DNA of 64,000 nt from Massilia timonae CCUG 45783 (GTDB taxonomy: Bacteria > Pseudomonadota > Gammaproteobacteria > Burkholderiales > Burkholderiaceae_D), in the NCBI RefSeq assembly GCF_000315425.1, contig NZ_JH992922.1, positions 1,666,986 through 1,730,985 of the forward strand. Direction: 5' to 3'. A program made the position numbers and the translations under genes. The notes beneath the pieces were generated by a model. It saw only the letters and a list, made by a program, of their open reading frames with translations, had not been told where the DNA came from and ran no database searches. Positions 1-8,952 of this stretch are shown piece after piece; within the stretch, counting starts at the first letter, position 1, and each line of letters starts with the position of its first letter.

Positions 1-71
1 TGTCCTGTGTTGGGAAAGGCGTCAAAGCATCGATGATACCCGCTTTTGGACGTGCTCTTGTGCGCCGGGTC

Positions 72-1007
72 TCAGTCCCGCAATCCGCCGAAGCGGCCGT
101 AATAGGCGGCGTCAGCCTCGGGCGTCGCCGCGTCTTCCTTGCGCAGCATCGCCAGCACGTGCTCCTCGGCGCGCGCGTGGCACAGGCGGTAGATCTCGCG
201 CGCCAGCGCATAGGCGTCGGCCCCGGGCCACGGCTGCGGCAGCAGGGCCAGCGGCAGCATCGGGTCGTGCAACTGCACGCGGCGGTAGGCGTGGATCAGC
301 AGGGTGCGGATCGCGAACGCATGCTCGGGCGTCACGTCGTCCTTGCCCAGCATGTCGGGCAGCGGCGCGAAGCGGTCGATGAAGCCGCGATAGGCGCCCA
401 CCACCGCATTCAGGTTCCAGCAGTCGCCCACCAGCTCGGGCAGCGGACGCGCGTCCATGCCGGGCAGCTCGTCGACCTGGCACACGAAGACCTTGTCGGT
501 GGCGTCCGCGCGCGCCAGGATCTCGCGCAGCGTGTCGCGCTCGGGCGCGGGATGCGCCATCACGCCGGTGGCCAGCATCGCGAAGCCTTCCCACTCGAGT
601 TCCTTGCGCAGCAGGGTGCGCAGCTCGCTGTCGATGCTGCCGCTCTTGCCATGCGGCGCCAGCACGAAGGTCCAGCGCCCGTCCCAGTCCAGGCCCGGCG
701 CCGAATAGATGCGCCGGTTGGCGCGCTCGAAGCGGGGCAGCGCCTTCGGCTCGATCGCATAGCGGCTGCGCCGGCCTTCGCGGCTGGCCGTCAGCCAGCC
801 TTCCTGCACCAGGCGGAACACGCTGGTGCGCACCAGCCGGTCGCCGACGCCCAGCGGGCCCACCAGCTCGATCATGCTGCCCAGCCAGAAGGCGCCGCCG
901 TGCGGCGCGATCGTGTCGCCGCACACGGTCACCACGAGCGACTTGTGGCGCGGCGGATCGAGGGCCAGGTCGTGGGCGATCCATTCAGTGCTGGACAGTC
1001 GTTTCAT
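72..1007 (-). CDS. paaX: PaaX, phenylacetate operon repressor
   Basis: PaaX-family transcriptional repressor, about 311 residues, close to the usual size of around 300-316. In characterised systems PaaX represses paa promoters and phenylacetyl-CoA relieves repression. The N-terminal part reads as a winged-helix DNA-binding region, including a segment around [20 protein letters not shown], followed by the longer effector-binding/dimerisation part typical of the family. I chose the ATG at 1007 (protein MKRLSSTEW) over an in-frame TTG at 1019, which would add only four residues. The gene diverges from paaA across a 117-base AT-rich gap, the expected arrangement for a local regulator. In some betaproteobacteria a TetR-type PaaR does this job instead, so presence of PaaX is informative. 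Confidence 0.93.
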   Translation of the reverse strand: MKRLSSTEWIAHDLALDPPRHKSLVVTVCGDTIAPHGGAFWLGSMIELVGPLGVGDRLVRTSVFRLVQEGWLTASREGRRSRYAIEPKALPRFERANRRIYSAPGLDWDGRWTFVLAPHGKSGSIDSELRTLLRKELEWEGFAMLATGVMAHPAPERDTLREILARADATDKVFVCQVDELPGMDARPLPELVGDCWNLNAVVGAYRGFIDRFAPLPDMLGKDDVTPEHAFAIRTLLIHAYRRVQLHDPMLPLALLPQPWPGADAYALAREIYRLCHARAEEHVLAMLRKEDAATPEADAAYYGRFGGLRD

Positions 1008-1124
1008 GATTCCGGTCAATTTTTGGTGCTGCGATATGATTCAAAATTATTGTGTACATCAAGTTTTTTGTATCGTATTATGATTTGGACGGGTTTGCAA
1101 TTGGTGAGAACCACGGGGGAAGCT
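1008..1124. promoter_or_regulatory. paaX-paaA divergent control region
   Basis: This 117-base gap is strikingly AT-rich against its GC-rich surroundings and must hold the paaX and paaA promoters. ATGATTC occurs at 1006-1012 (overlapping the paaX start codon) and exactly 30 bases on at 1036-1042, with a weaker copy (ATGATTT) at 1080-1086. The half-site TGATTC is known from enterobacterial PaaX operators, so these are candidate PaaX contacts. A TGTACA palindrome sits at 1053-1058. TATTAT at 1076-1081 is a possible -10 for paaA. A GGGGGA ribosome site ends five bases before the paaA ATG. Promoter positions are tentative. Confidence 0.6.
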
Positions 1125-2114
1125 ATGTACGCACAGATGGTGGAGACCGGCCTCAAGAAAGTCCGCACAGAACAGGACATGAGCGCCGAAGAGCAGGCGT
1201 TCCAGGCGCGCATCGACGCCGGGATCAAGATCGAACCAAAGGACTGGATGCCGGAAGCGTACCGCAAGACGCTGATCCGCCAGATTTCGCAGCACGCGCA
1301 TTCCGAGATCGTCGGCCAGCTCCCGGAAGGCAATTGGGTGACGCGTGCGCCGACCCTGCAGCGCAAGTCGGTCCTGTTGGCCAAGATCCAGGACGAGGCC
1401 GGCCACGGCCTGTACCTGTACAGCGCCGCCGAGACGCTGGGCGTCTCGCGCGACGAGCTGCTGCAAGCCCTGCACGCCGGCAAGGCCAAGTACTCGAGCA
1501 TCTTCAACTATCCGACCCTGAGCTGGGCCGACATGGGCGCGATCGGCTGGCTGGTGGACGGCTCGGCCATCATCAACCAGATCCCGCTGTGCCGCTGCTC
1601 GTATGGGCCGTATGCGCGCGCCATGGTCCGCGTCTGCAAGGAAGAATCCTTCCACGCGCGCCAGGGCTACGACATCATGATGGCGCTGGCCAGGGGCACG
1701 CCGGAACAGAAGGCGATGGCCCAGGATGCGCTGAACCGCTGGTGGTGGCCGTCCCTGATGATGTTCGGCCCGTCGGACGCCGAATCGGTCAACAGCGCGC
1801 AATCGACGGCCTGGCGCATCAAGCTGTTCTCGAACGACGAGCTGCGCCAGCGCATGGTCGACCAGACCGTGCCGCAGGCCGAATACCTGGGCCTGACGGT
1901 TCCCGATCCCGACCTCAAATGGAACGCCGAACGCGGCTCCTACGATTTCGGCGAGATCGACTGGTCCGAGTTCCATAACGTCCTGAAGGGCAACGGCCCC
2001 TGCAACCGCGAGCGCCTGCGCACGCGCGTGAAAGCCTGGGACGACGGCGAATGGTTCCGCGACGCCCTGGTCGCCCACGCCGACAAGCAAGCCGCCAAAA
2101 AAAACGCCGCATAA
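1125..2114 (+). CDS. paaA: PaaA, phenylacetyl-CoA epoxidase catalytic subunit
   Basis: Catalytic alpha subunit of the multicomponent 1,2-phenylacetyl-CoA epoxidase, which uses a diiron centre and O2 to form ring-1,2-epoxyphenylacetyl-CoA. The 329-residue protein has the ferritin-like diiron motifs DEAGH (E91, H94) and EESFH (E173, H176), the [12 protein letters not shown] segment and the tryptophan-rich [14 protein letters not shown] stretch typical of PaaA. The open frame extends upstream to position 33, but that extension lies antisense to paaX and is not credible. The ATG at 1125 has a strong GGGGGA ribosome site and gives the normal family length. It is the first gene of the operon; paaB starts 48 bases downstream. 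Confidence 0.97.
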   Translation: MYAQMVETGLKKVRTEQDMSAEEQAFQARIDAGIKIEPKDWMPEAYRKTLIRQISQHAHSEIVGQLPEGNWVTRAPTLQRKSVLLAKIQDEAGHGLYLYSAAETLGVSRDELLQALHAGKAKYSSIFNYPTLSWADMGAIGWLVDGSAIINQIPLCRCSYGPYARAMVRVCKEESFHARQGYDIMMALARGTPEQKAMAQDALNRWWWPSLMMFGPSDAESVNSAQSTAWRIKLFSNDELRQRMVDQTVPQAEYLGLTVPDPDLKWNAERGSYDFGEIDWSEFHNVLKGNGPCNRERLRTRVKAWDDGEWFRDALVAHADKQAAKKNAA

Positions 2115-2162
2115 AGAGACGCGTCCGACTCACGCCGGCATACCGTAACAACGGAGACAACA

Positions 2163-2447
2163 ATGAGCAAAGAATGGCCCCTGTGGGAAGTCTTCATCCG
2201 CAGCCAGCACGGCCTCGCCCACAAGCACGTCGGCAGCCTGCACGCCCCTGACGCCGAAATGGCGATCAACAACGCCCGCGACGTCTACACCCGCCGCAAC
2301 GAAGGCGTCTCGATCTGGGTCGCGCGCGCCGCCGACATCGTCGCCAGCAGCCCTTCCGACAAGGAAGCGCTGTTCGATCCGGCCAACAGCAAGGTCTACC
2401 GCCACCCGACCTTCTTCCCGATGCCGGAAGAAGTCAAGAACCTGTGA
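2163..2447 (+). CDS. paaB: PaaB, phenylacetyl-CoA epoxidase subunit
   Basis: Small 94-residue subunit of the phenylacetyl-CoA epoxidase complex. Family members bridge PaaAC heterodimers and are required for activity but carry no metal centre. The sequence starts MSKEWPLWEVFIRS and includes the conserved GLAHKHVGSLHA and ARDVYTRR stretches and a C-terminal FFPMPEEVKNL. The length matches the family (about 95). A perfect GGAGACAAC leader precedes the ATG. It sits between paaA and paaC with no room for an internal promoter, so it is translated from the same polycistronic message. Confidence 0.97.
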   Translation: MSKEWPLWEVFIRSQHGLAHKHVGSLHAPDAEMAINNARDVYTRRNEGVSIWVARAADIVASSPSDKEALFDPANSKVYRHPTFFPMPEEVKNL

Positions 2448-2467
2448 GTCCTGTGGAGACCGATGCG

Positions 2468-3220
2468 ATGGACGCCAAATTCCAGTACCTGCTGCGCCAG
2501 GGCGACAACGCCCTGATCCTGTCCCAGCAGCTGTGCCAGCTGGTCGGCAAGGGCCCCGCGCTCGAAGAAGACATGGCCCTGTCCAACGTCGCCCTCGACC
2601 TGCTGGGCCAAACCCGCATGTGGCTGACGTATGCCGGCGAACTCGAAGGCAGGGGCCGCGACGAAGACCGGCTGGCTTTTCTCCGCGACGCCATCGAGTA
2701 CCGCAACTGCCTGCTGGTCGAGCAGCCCAACGGCAGCTACGCCGACACCTTGATGCGCCAGTTCCTGTTCGACACCTGGCACTACTTCCTGATGGACGGC
2801 CTGACCCGCTCGAGCGACGAGCGCATCCGCGAGATCGCCGCCAAGTCGATCAAGGAAGTCACTTACCACCTGCGCCGCAGCGGCGACCTGGTGGTGCGCC
2901 TGGGCGACGGCACCGACCAGAGCCGCGCCATGATGCAGACCGCGCTCGACGAGCTGTGGATGTACAGCGGCGAGATGTTCCTCTACGACGAGATCGACAA
3001 CGCGATGGTGGAGCAGGGCGTGGCGCCGGGGGTGGAGCTGTTGCGCAAGCAGTCCCTCGACCACATGGCCGAGGTCTTCACCGACGCCACCCTGGCCATG
3101 CCGTCGCCGGACGCCTGGATGCAGCGCGGCGGCAAGCAGGGCCGCCACAGCGAACGCCTCGGCTTCATCCTGGCCGAGATGCAGTTCCTGCAGCGCGCCT
3201 ATCCCGGAGCGGCCTGGTAA
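2468..3220 (+). CDS. paaC: PaaC, phenylacetyl-CoA epoxidase structural subunit
   Basis: Beta (structural) subunit of the phenylacetyl-CoA epoxidase, 250 residues from the ATG at 2468 (E. coli PaaC has 248). It has the helical ferritin-like fold of PaaA but is not the catalytic subunit; recognisable stretches are GDNALILSQQLCQLVGKGPALEED and DTWHYFLMDGL. A GTG at 2444 overlapping the paaB stop would also open the frame, but GGAGA at 2455-2459 is ideally placed for the ATG at 2468. The stop TAA shares a base with the paaD start, suggesting translational coupling. Confidence 0.96.
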   Translation: MDAKFQYLLRQGDNALILSQQLCQLVGKGPALEEDMALSNVALDLLGQTRMWLTYAGELEGRGRDEDRLAFLRDAIEYRNCLLVEQPNGSYADTLMRQFLFDTWHYFLMDGLTRSSDERIREIAAKSIKEVTYHLRRSGDLVVRLGDGTDQSRAMMQTALDELWMYSGEMFLYDEIDNAMVEQGVAPGVELLRKQSLDHMAEVFTDATLAMPSPDAWMQRGGKQGRHSERLGFILAEMQFLQRAYPGAAW

Positions 3221-3732
3221 TGACCGCGCTCGACGTCTCGGTCGAACAGGTGTGGGAATGGCTCGGCGAGGTCGCCGATCCGGAGATCCCGGTCATCTCG
3301 GTGGTCGACCTCGGCATCGTGCGCGCCGTGCGCCTGGAAGGCGAGGCATGCGTGGTCACGATCACGCCGACCTACTCCGGCTGCCCGGCGATGCAGGTGA
3401 TCGCCGATTCGGTCAGCGCAGCCTTGAACGCGCATGGCATCGAGGATGTCCGCATCGAGAGCCGCCTGTCGCCCGCCTGGACCACCGACTGGATGAGCGC
3501 GGCCGGCAAGGCGGCATTGAAAGGCTACGGCATCGCGCCGCCGGTGCAGCAGGCGATCGACATCAGCGGCCTGCACGCCGGCATCCGCCGCCGCGCCGCG
3601 CCCGACGTCGCCTGCCCGCACTGTAGCTCGCCGCACACCCAACTGACCAGCGAGTTCGGCTCGACCCCATGCAAGGCGCTGTACAAGTGCCTCGACTGCC
3701 GCGAGCCTTTCGACTACTTCAAATGCCACTGA
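3220..3732 (+). CDS. paaD: PaaD, epoxidase maturation protein (MIP18/DUF59 family)
   Basis: A 170-residue protein whose N-terminal half is a MIP18/DUF59-type Fe-S assembly domain (DPEIPVISVVDLGIVRAV, then TPTYSGCPAM with the conserved Cys). The C-terminal 45 residues form a zinc-ribbon-like segment with CPHC and CLDC pairs ending in FDYFKCH. PaaD is needed for active epoxidase in other bacteria, probably by maturing the PaaE Fe-S cluster or the diiron centre. The start ATG overlaps the paaC stop by one base. Identification is firm; the exact maturation step is not settled for the family. Confidence 0.95.
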   Translation: MTALDVSVEQVWEWLGEVADPEIPVISVVDLGIVRAVRLEGEACVVTITPTYSGCPAMQVIADSVSAALNAHGIEDVRIESRLSPAWTTDWMSAAGKAALKGYGIAPPVQQAIDISGLHAGIRRRAAPDVACPHCSSPHTQLTSEFGSTPCKALYKCLDCREPFDYFKCH

Positions 3733-3751
3733 GTTGTCCAATGAGGCCAGC

Positions 3752-4828
3752 ATGAGCAAGTTCTATCCACTGACCGTCTCGAAGGTGAAGCACGAGACGC
3801 GCGACGCCATCGCCGTCACCTTCGACGTCCCGCCCGAGCTGAAGGACACCTTCGCCTACCGCCAGGGCCAGTACCTGACGCTGCGCACCACCATCGACGG
3901 CGAAGACGTGCGCCGCTCGTATTCGATCTGCTCGGCCGTGCAGGACGCGCAGTTGCGGGTGGCGATCAAGCGCTGCAGCGGCGGGGTATTCTCGGGCTGG
4001 GCCAACGACAGCCTGCAGCCCGGCGCCACGCTGGACGTGATGCCGCCCAGCGGCAACTTCAACGTGCCGCTCGATGCGACGAGCAGCCGCCATTACCTGG
4101 CCTTCGCCGCCGGCAGCGGCATCACGCCGATCCTGTCGATCGTGAAGACCACGCTGCAGGCCGAACCCCAGAGCCGTTTCACCATCGTCTACGGCAACCG
4201 CGCCTCATCGAGCGTGATCTTCCGGGATGAGTTGACCGACCTGAAGGACCAGTACATGGGCCGCCTGCGCCTGGTGTACGTGATGAGCCGCGAGCAGCAG
4301 GACATCGAGCTGTTCAACGGCCGCATCACCGAAGACAAGTGCAGCCAGTTCCTGCGTCACTGGATCGACATCAAGGACATCGACGTCGCCTTCATCTGCG
4401 GCCCGGAAGACATGATGCATGGCGTTTCGCGCGCGCTGCAGGGAGCGGGTCTGCCGAAGGAACAGATCCGGATCGAACTGTTCGCCGCCAGCGCGCCGGC
4501 GCGCGAGCGCACGCCGCGCGCCGCGCAAGCGGAGGCACGACACCTCACCGAAGTGACCGTGATCATGGACGGCAGCGCCGCCAGCTTCACAATGGACAAG
4601 GACAAGGAATCGCTGCTGGACGCCGGCCTGCGCGCCGGGCTTGACATGCGCTACTCGTGCAAGGGCGGCGTGTGCTCGACCTGCCGCTGCAAGGTGCTCG
4701 ATGGCGAGGTCGAGATGGACGTGAACTACGCGCTCGAAGACTACGAAGTGGCGCGCGGCTTCGTGCTGAGCTGCCAGAGCTTCCCGGTCACCGACAAGGT
4801 GGTGGTCGATTTCGATATCCACGAATAA
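3752..4828 (+). CDS. paaE: PaaE, phenylacetyl-CoA epoxidase reductase
   Basis: Reductase subunit of the epoxidase: it passes electrons from NADPH through FAD and a plant-type 2Fe-2S cluster to PaaA. The 358-residue protein has an N-terminal FAD-binding domain (RRSYSICSA), an NAD(P)-binding domain (AAGSGITPILSI, CGPEDMM) and a C-terminal ferredoxin domain with Cys spacing C-x4-C-x2-C and a distal Cys (CKGGVCSTC then LSCQSFP). The ATG at 3752 gives the family length (356 in E. coli); an upstream TTG at 3734 is less likely. The 19-base gap after paaD contains a GAGG ribosome site. Confidence 0.97.
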   Translation: MSKFYPLTVSKVKHETRDAIAVTFDVPPELKDTFAYRQGQYLTLRTTIDGEDVRRSYSICSAVQDAQLRVAIKRCSGGVFSGWANDSLQPGATLDVMPPSGNFNVPLDATSSRHYLAFAAGSGITPILSIVKTTLQAEPQSRFTIVYGNRASSSVIFRDELTDLKDQYMGRLRLVYVMSREQQDIELFNGRITEDKCSQFLRHWIDIKDIDVAFICGPEDMMHGVSRALQGAGLPKEQIRIELFAASAPARERTPRAAQAEARHLTEVTVIMDGSAASFTMDKDKESLLDAGLRAGLDMRYSCKGGVCSTCRCKVLDGEVEMDVNYALEDYEVARGFVLSCQSFPVTDKVVVDFDIHE

Positions 4829-4850
4829 GAACCTGATAACGGAGACAACC

Positions 4851-5642
4851 ATGAGCTATGAATCGATCATGTTCAAGATCGAGAACGGCATCGCGCTCCT
4901 GACGCTGAGCCGCCCCGACCGCCTGAACAGCTTCACCCAGGCCATGCACCTCGAAGTGCGCGATGCGCTGCAACGCGTGCAGGCCGACAAATCGGTCCGC
5001 GTGCTGGTCCTGACCGGCGCCGGCCGCGGCTTTTGCGCCGGCCAGGACCTGTCCGACCGCGCCGTCGACCCGGGCGCCCCCAGCGTCGACCTGGGCGAAT
5101 CGGTCGAAAAATTCTATGCCCCGCTGGTGCTCACCCTGAAGAACCTGCCGATGCCGGTCATCTGCGCCGTCAACGGCGTGGCCGCCGGCGCCGGCGCCAA
5201 CCTGGCGCTGGCCTGCGACATCGTGCTGGCAGCGAAGTCGGCCAGCTTCATCGAGGCCTTCAGCAAACTGGGCCTGATCCCGGACACCGGCGGCACCTGG
5301 CACCTGCCGCGCCTGATCGGCCATGCCCGCGCCATGGGACTGGCCATGCTGGGCGAAAAGCTCAGCGCCGAGAAGGCCGAGGAGTGGGGCCTGATCTGGC
5401 GCTGCGTGCCCGACGAAGCCCTGATGATTGAAGCGATGGCGATGGCCGAGCACTTCGCCGCCGCGCCAACAAAAGGGCTGGCCTTCACCAAGAAAGCCTT
5501 CCAGGCCAGCCAAGCCAACTCGCTCGAAGACCAGTTGCAGCTCGAGGCCGGCATGATGCGCGAACTCGGCTACAGCCACGATTACCGCGAAGGCGTCGCC
5601 GCCTTCATGGCCAAGCGCACGCCGCATTTCAAGGGAGAGTGA
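4851..5642 (+). CDS. paaG: PaaG, ring-1,2-epoxyphenylacetyl-CoA isomerase
   Basis: Crotonase-fold enzyme of 263 residues. It is called PaaG rather than PaaF because of the GFCAGQDLSDR segment (residues 60-70, typical of PaaG) and the Asp in the IPDTGG turn (D145), the catalytic acid position of PaaG isomerases. PaaG converts the epoxide to the seven-membered oxepin-CoA and also isomerises a later beta-oxidation intermediate. The GGAGACAACC leader is identical in style to that of paaB. The gene overlaps the GTG alternative start of paaH. No separate paaF hydratase gene is present in this cluster, so hydration of 2,3-didehydroadipyl-CoA must be supplied elsewhere or by relaxed specificity. Confidence 0.9.
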   Translation: MSYESIMFKIENGIALLTLSRPDRLNSFTQAMHLEVRDALQRVQADKSVRVLVLTGAGRGFCAGQDLSDRAVDPGAPSVDLGESVEKFYAPLVLTLKNLPMPVICAVNGVAAGAGANLALACDIVLAAKSASFIEAFSKLGLIPDTGGTWHLPRLIGHARAMGLAMLGEKLSAEKAEEWGLIWRCVPDEALMIEAMAMAEHFAAAPTKGLAFTKKAFQASQANSLEDQLQLEAGMMRELGYSHDYREGVAAFMAKRTPHFKGE

Positions 5643-5644
5643 GC

Positions 5645-7174
5645 ATGCACGCCATCTCTCCAGGCAGCACGGTCGCGGTGATCGGCAGCGGCGCCATGGG
5701 CGCCGGCATCGCCCAGGTGGCGGCCACCGCCGGCCACCAGGTCCTGCTGTTCGATACCCGGCCTGACGCCGCCGACAAGGCCATCCTCGAGATCGGCAAG
5801 ACCTATGCGAAGCTGGTCGAGAAGGGCCGCATGGGCGCGGTCGAATCCGACCTGGCGCGCGAACGCCTCAAGCGCATCGCGTCACCGCAGGAAGCCGCCG
5901 GCGCCGTCCTCGTGATCGAGGCCATCGTCGAGAACCTGGACGCCAAGCGCGCCCTGTTCGCCGAGCTGGAAGGCGTCGTCGGCCGGCACTGCATCCTGGC
6001 CACCAATACCTCCTCGATCTCGGTCACGGCGATCGGCGCGCAACTGCGACACCCCGAACGCCTGGTCGGCATGCATTTCTTTAATCCGGTGCCGCTGATG
6101 GCGCTGGTCGAAGTCATCAGCGGCCTGGCGACAAGCCGCGACGCCGCGAACGTCGTCCACGCCGTTGCGGAAAGCTGGGGCAAGAGCCCGGTGCACGCCA
6201 AGTCGACGCCCGGCTTCATCGTCAACCGTGTCGCCCGGCCGTACTACGCCGAAGCCCTGCGCCTGCTGCTCGAACAAGCCGCCGACGTGGCGACGCTGGA
6301 CGCCGTGATGCGCGATTGCGGCGGATTCCGCATGGGCCCCTTCGAGCTGATGGACCTGATCGGCCACGACGTCAACTTCTCGGTCACCAACTCGGTGTTC
6401 GCCGCCTATTACAACGATCCGCGCTTCACGCCCTCGATCCTGCAGCAGGAACTCGTCAGCGCCGGCTTCCTGGGCCGCAAGACGGGGCGCGGTTTCTACC
6501 GCTATGGCGACGATGTTCCCAAGCCGGCGCCGCAGACCGAGGCGGCAGGCAGCAAGCCGTCGGCAGTGCGCTACGCCGGTGCGCGAGGTGCGGTCGATGC
6601 GGTCGCCGGTCGCCTGCGCGGCGCCGGCCTGGAACCGGTCGCCATCGAAGCGGCGCCGGGCCTGTATTGCGAAGGCGCCGCGATCTACCTGACCGATGGC
6701 CGCAGCGCCACCGAGCGCGCCGAGGCCGACGGCCACCGCGACACGATCCTGTTCGACCTGCTGCTCGACCCGGCGGGCGCCACCCGCATCGCGCTGGCGC
6801 GCGCCGACCAGTGCAGCGACACTGCCTGGCAGGCCGCGGTCGGGCTGTTCCAGGCCGCCGGTTTCGCGGTGACGCGGCTGGACGACGTGCCCGGCATGGC
6901 CGTGATGCGCACCGTGGCGATGCTGGCCAACGAGGCGGCCGACGCGGTCAACCAGGGCGTGTGCAGCGCCCGCGCGGTCGACATCGCGATGCAGAAGGGC
7001 GTGAACTACCCACGCGGCCCGCTGGCCTGGGCCGACACGATCGGCTTGCGCCAGGTCGTCACCGTGCTGGCCAACCTGGCCGCCACCTATGGCGAAGACC
7101 GCTACCGCGTGTCGCCGCTGCTGCGCCGCAAGCTGGCTGCCGATCCGCAGGGAGCGCGTTTCCATGCACAGTAG
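5645..7174 (+). CDS. paaH: PaaH, 3-hydroxyadipyl-CoA dehydrogenase
   Basis: NAD-dependent 3-hydroxyacyl-CoA dehydrogenase, 509 residues, oxidising 3-hydroxyadipyl-CoA to 3-oxoadipyl-CoA. It has the Rossmann signature GSGAMGAGIAQ (glycines 14, 16 and 19), the HFFNPVPLMALVEVI segment that holds the catalytic His, and a duplicated C-terminal helical domain (second copy around residues 400-500, PRGPLAWAD). Such two-copy C-terminal architecture and length are normal for PaaH/PaaC-type dehydrogenases. A GTG at 5639 is possible, but the ATG at 5645 is better spaced behind GGGAGA. It overlaps paaI by 11 bases. Confidence 0.95.
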   Translation: MHAISPGSTVAVIGSGAMGAGIAQVAATAGHQVLLFDTRPDAADKAILEIGKTYAKLVEKGRMGAVESDLARERLKRIASPQEAAGAVLVIEAIVENLDAKRALFAELEGVVGRHCILATNTSSISVTAIGAQLRHPERLVGMHFFNPVPLMALVEVISGLATSRDAANVVHAVAESWGKSPVHAKSTPGFIVNRVARPYYAEALRLLLEQAADVATLDAVMRDCGGFRMGPFELMDLIGHDVNFSVTNSVFAAYYNDPRFTPSILQQELVSAGFLGRKTGRGFYRYGDDVPKPAPQTEAAGSKPSAVRYAGARGAVDAVAGRLRGAGLEPVAIEAAPGLYCEGAAIYLTDGRSATERAEADGHRDTILFDLLLDPAGATRIALARADQCSDTAWQAAVGLFQAAGFAVTRLDDVPGMAVMRTVAMLANEAADAVNQGVCSARAVDIAMQKGVNYPRGPLAWADTIGLRQVVTVLANLAATYGEDRYRVSPLLRRKLAADPQGARFHAQ

Positions 7175-7601
7175 CGCACAAGGGCTGGCCGAACTGGCCG
7201 GCCGCACGATGTACGAACGCGATCCGGTCAGCCAGGGCCTCGGCATGCAGCTGCTCGAGATCCGCCCCGGCTATGCGCGCATGTCGATGAAGGTGCGCGA
7301 CGACATGCTCAACGGCCACGCCACCTGCCACGGCGGCTACATCTTCATGCTGGCCGACAGCGCCTTCGCCTTCGCCTGCAACTCGCACAACTTCAATACC
7401 GTCGGCGCCGGCTGCACCATCGACTACCTCGCTCCCGGGCGACCCGGCGACGTGCTGGTGGCCGAGGCCGTGGAGCAGGCGCTGCAGGGCAAGACCGGCG
7501 TCTACGACGTCGCCGTGACGGACCAGGACGGGCGCACGATCGCGCTGTTCCGGGGCAAGTCGCACCGCGTGGCCGGCACCCTGGTGCCGCTGGACGCGTG
7601 A
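7164..7601 (+). CDS. paaI: PaaI, hydroxyphenylacetyl-CoA thioesterase
   Basis: Hotdog-fold thioesterase of 145 residues (E. coli PaaI has 140). The core motif NGHATCHGGYIFMLADSAFAFA matches the PaaI active-site helix, including the catalytic Asp. Family members hydrolyse ring-hydroxylated phenylacetyl-CoA thioesters and so free trapped CoA when the pathway stalls. The start is the ATG at 7164 inside the end of paaH, preceded by GGGAG; longer open-frame extensions lie fully inside paaH and are rejected. The gene is followed by a 25-base gap and paaK. Confidence 0.93.
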   Translation: MHSSAQGLAELAGRTMYERDPVSQGLGMQLLEIRPGYARMSMKVRDDMLNGHATCHGGYIFMLADSAFAFACNSHNFNTVGAGCTIDYLAPGRPGDVLVAEAVEQALQGKTGVYDVAVTDQDGRTIALFRGKSHRVAGTLVPLDA

Positions 7602-7626
7602 ATCAACACGTATAAAGGAGATCGAG

Positions 7627-8940
7627 ATGGTCCAACGCATTCCGCTTGATGGCGAGCTGGAACCGATCGAACGCGCCAGCCGCGACGAGCTGCAGGCGCT
7701 CCAGCTGCAGCGCCTGCAGTGGACGCTCAGGCACGCCTACGACAACGTGCCGCACTACCGCGCCGCGTTCGACGAGGCGGGCGTGCATCCCAGCGACCTG
7801 AAGACCTTGGCCGACCTGGCCAAATTCCCGTTCACCGAGAAGAAGACGCTGCGCGACAACTACCCGTTCGGCCTGTTCGCCGTGCCGCGCGAGCAGGTGG
7901 TGCGCGTGCACGCTTCGTCGGGCACCACCGGCAAGCCGACCGTGGTCGGCTACACGCAGAACGACATCGACACCTGGGCCAACGTCGTGGCGCGTTCGAT
8001 CCGCGCCGCCGGCGGGCGCAGGGGCGACCTGGTGCACATCTCCTACGGCTATGGCCTGTTCACCGGCGGCCTGGGCGCCCACTATGGCGCCGAGCGCCTG
8101 GGCTGCACCGTGATCCCGATGTCGGGCGGCCAGACCGAGAAGCAGGTGCAGCTGATCTGCGACTTCAAGCCATCGATCATCATGGTCACGCCCTCGTACA
8201 TGCTCAATATCGTCGAGGAGTTCACGCGCCAGGGTCTCGATCCGGCGCAGTCTTCGCTGAAGGTCGGCATCTTCGGCGCCGAGCCGTGGACCGACGCGAT
8301 GCGGCGCGAGATCGAGGCGCGCGCCGGCATCGATGCGGTTGACATCTATGGCCTGTCCGAAGTGATGGGGCCGGGCGTGGCCAGCGAATGCATCGAGAGC
8401 AAGGACGGCCCCGTGATCTGGGAAGACCATTTTTATCCCGAGATCATCGACCCCGACACCGGCGAAGTGCTGCCGGACGGTGAAGAAGGAGAACTGGTGT
8501 TCACCTCGCTCACCAAGGAAGCGCTGCCCATCATCCGCTACCGCACGCGCGACCTGACCCGTTTGCTGGCGCCGACCTCGCGTGCGATGCGCCGCATGGG
8601 CCGCATTACCGGCCGTTCGGACGATATGCTGATCATCCGCGGCGTGAACGTGTTCCCGAGCCAGATCGAAGAATTGATTCTCAAGATGCCGGCACTGGCG
8701 CCGCAGTACCAGCTGGTGGTGGCGCGCGACGGCCATCTCGACACGCTCGAGGTGCTGGGCGAGCTGCGTGATTCAAGCCTGCCTTCGGACAGCGTCGACG
8801 CGCTGTGCCGCGACCTCCAGCACTGCATCAAGACCTATGTCGGCGTGACCACCCGCGTGACCCTGCTGCCGCCGCAAGGCATCGAGCGCACCCTGACCGG
8901 CAAGGCCAGGCGCGTGGTCGACCGCCGTCCAAAACCATAA
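7627..8940 (+). CDS. paaK: PaaK, phenylacetate-CoA ligase
   Basis: ATP-dependent, AMP-forming phenylacetate-CoA ligase, 437 residues, the entry enzyme of the pathway and the source of the inducer phenylacetyl-CoA. The adenylate-forming signature is SSGTTGKPTVVGYT (residues 97-110), followed by IFGAEPWTD, DIYGLSEVMGPG and the hinge region GRITGRSDDMLIIRGVNVFPSQIE, all typical of PaaK. A perfect AAAGGAG ribosome site lies seven bases before the ATG. The length matches the family (about 437). Confidence 0.97.
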   Translation: MVQRIPLDGELEPIERASRDELQALQLQRLQWTLRHAYDNVPHYRAAFDEAGVHPSDLKTLADLAKFPFTEKKTLRDNYPFGLFAVPREQVVRVHASSGTTGKPTVVGYTQNDIDTWANVVARSIRAAGGRRGDLVHISYGYGLFTGGLGAHYGAERLGCTVIPMSGGQTEKQVQLICDFKPSIIMVTPSYMLNIVEEFTRQGLDPAQSSLKVGIFGAEPWTDAMRREIEARAGIDAVDIYGLSEVMGPGVASECIESKDGPVIWEDHFYPEIIDPDTGEVLPDGEEGELVFTSLTKEALPIIRYRTRDLTRLLAPTSRAMRRMGRITGRSDDMLIIRGVNVFPSQIEELILKMPALAPQYQLVVARDGHLDTLEVLGELRDSSLPSDSVDALCRDLQHCIKTYVGVTTRVTLLPPQGIERTLTGKARRVVDRRPKP

Positions 8941-8952
8941 CTGGAGATTTTC

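Noticed and set aside
1053..1058. TGTACA palindrome as a defined operator
   Set aside because: Six bases are too common for a claim; kept only as part of the paaX-paaA region.
33..1124. Long N-terminal extension of the paaA frame
   Set aside because: It lies antisense to paaX, has unnatural composition and the real start at 1125 has a ribosome site and family length.
5882..7246. Long minus-strand open frame opposite paaH
   Set aside because: High-GC third-position shadow of paaH; residues are Arg/Gly/His-rich without domain motifs.
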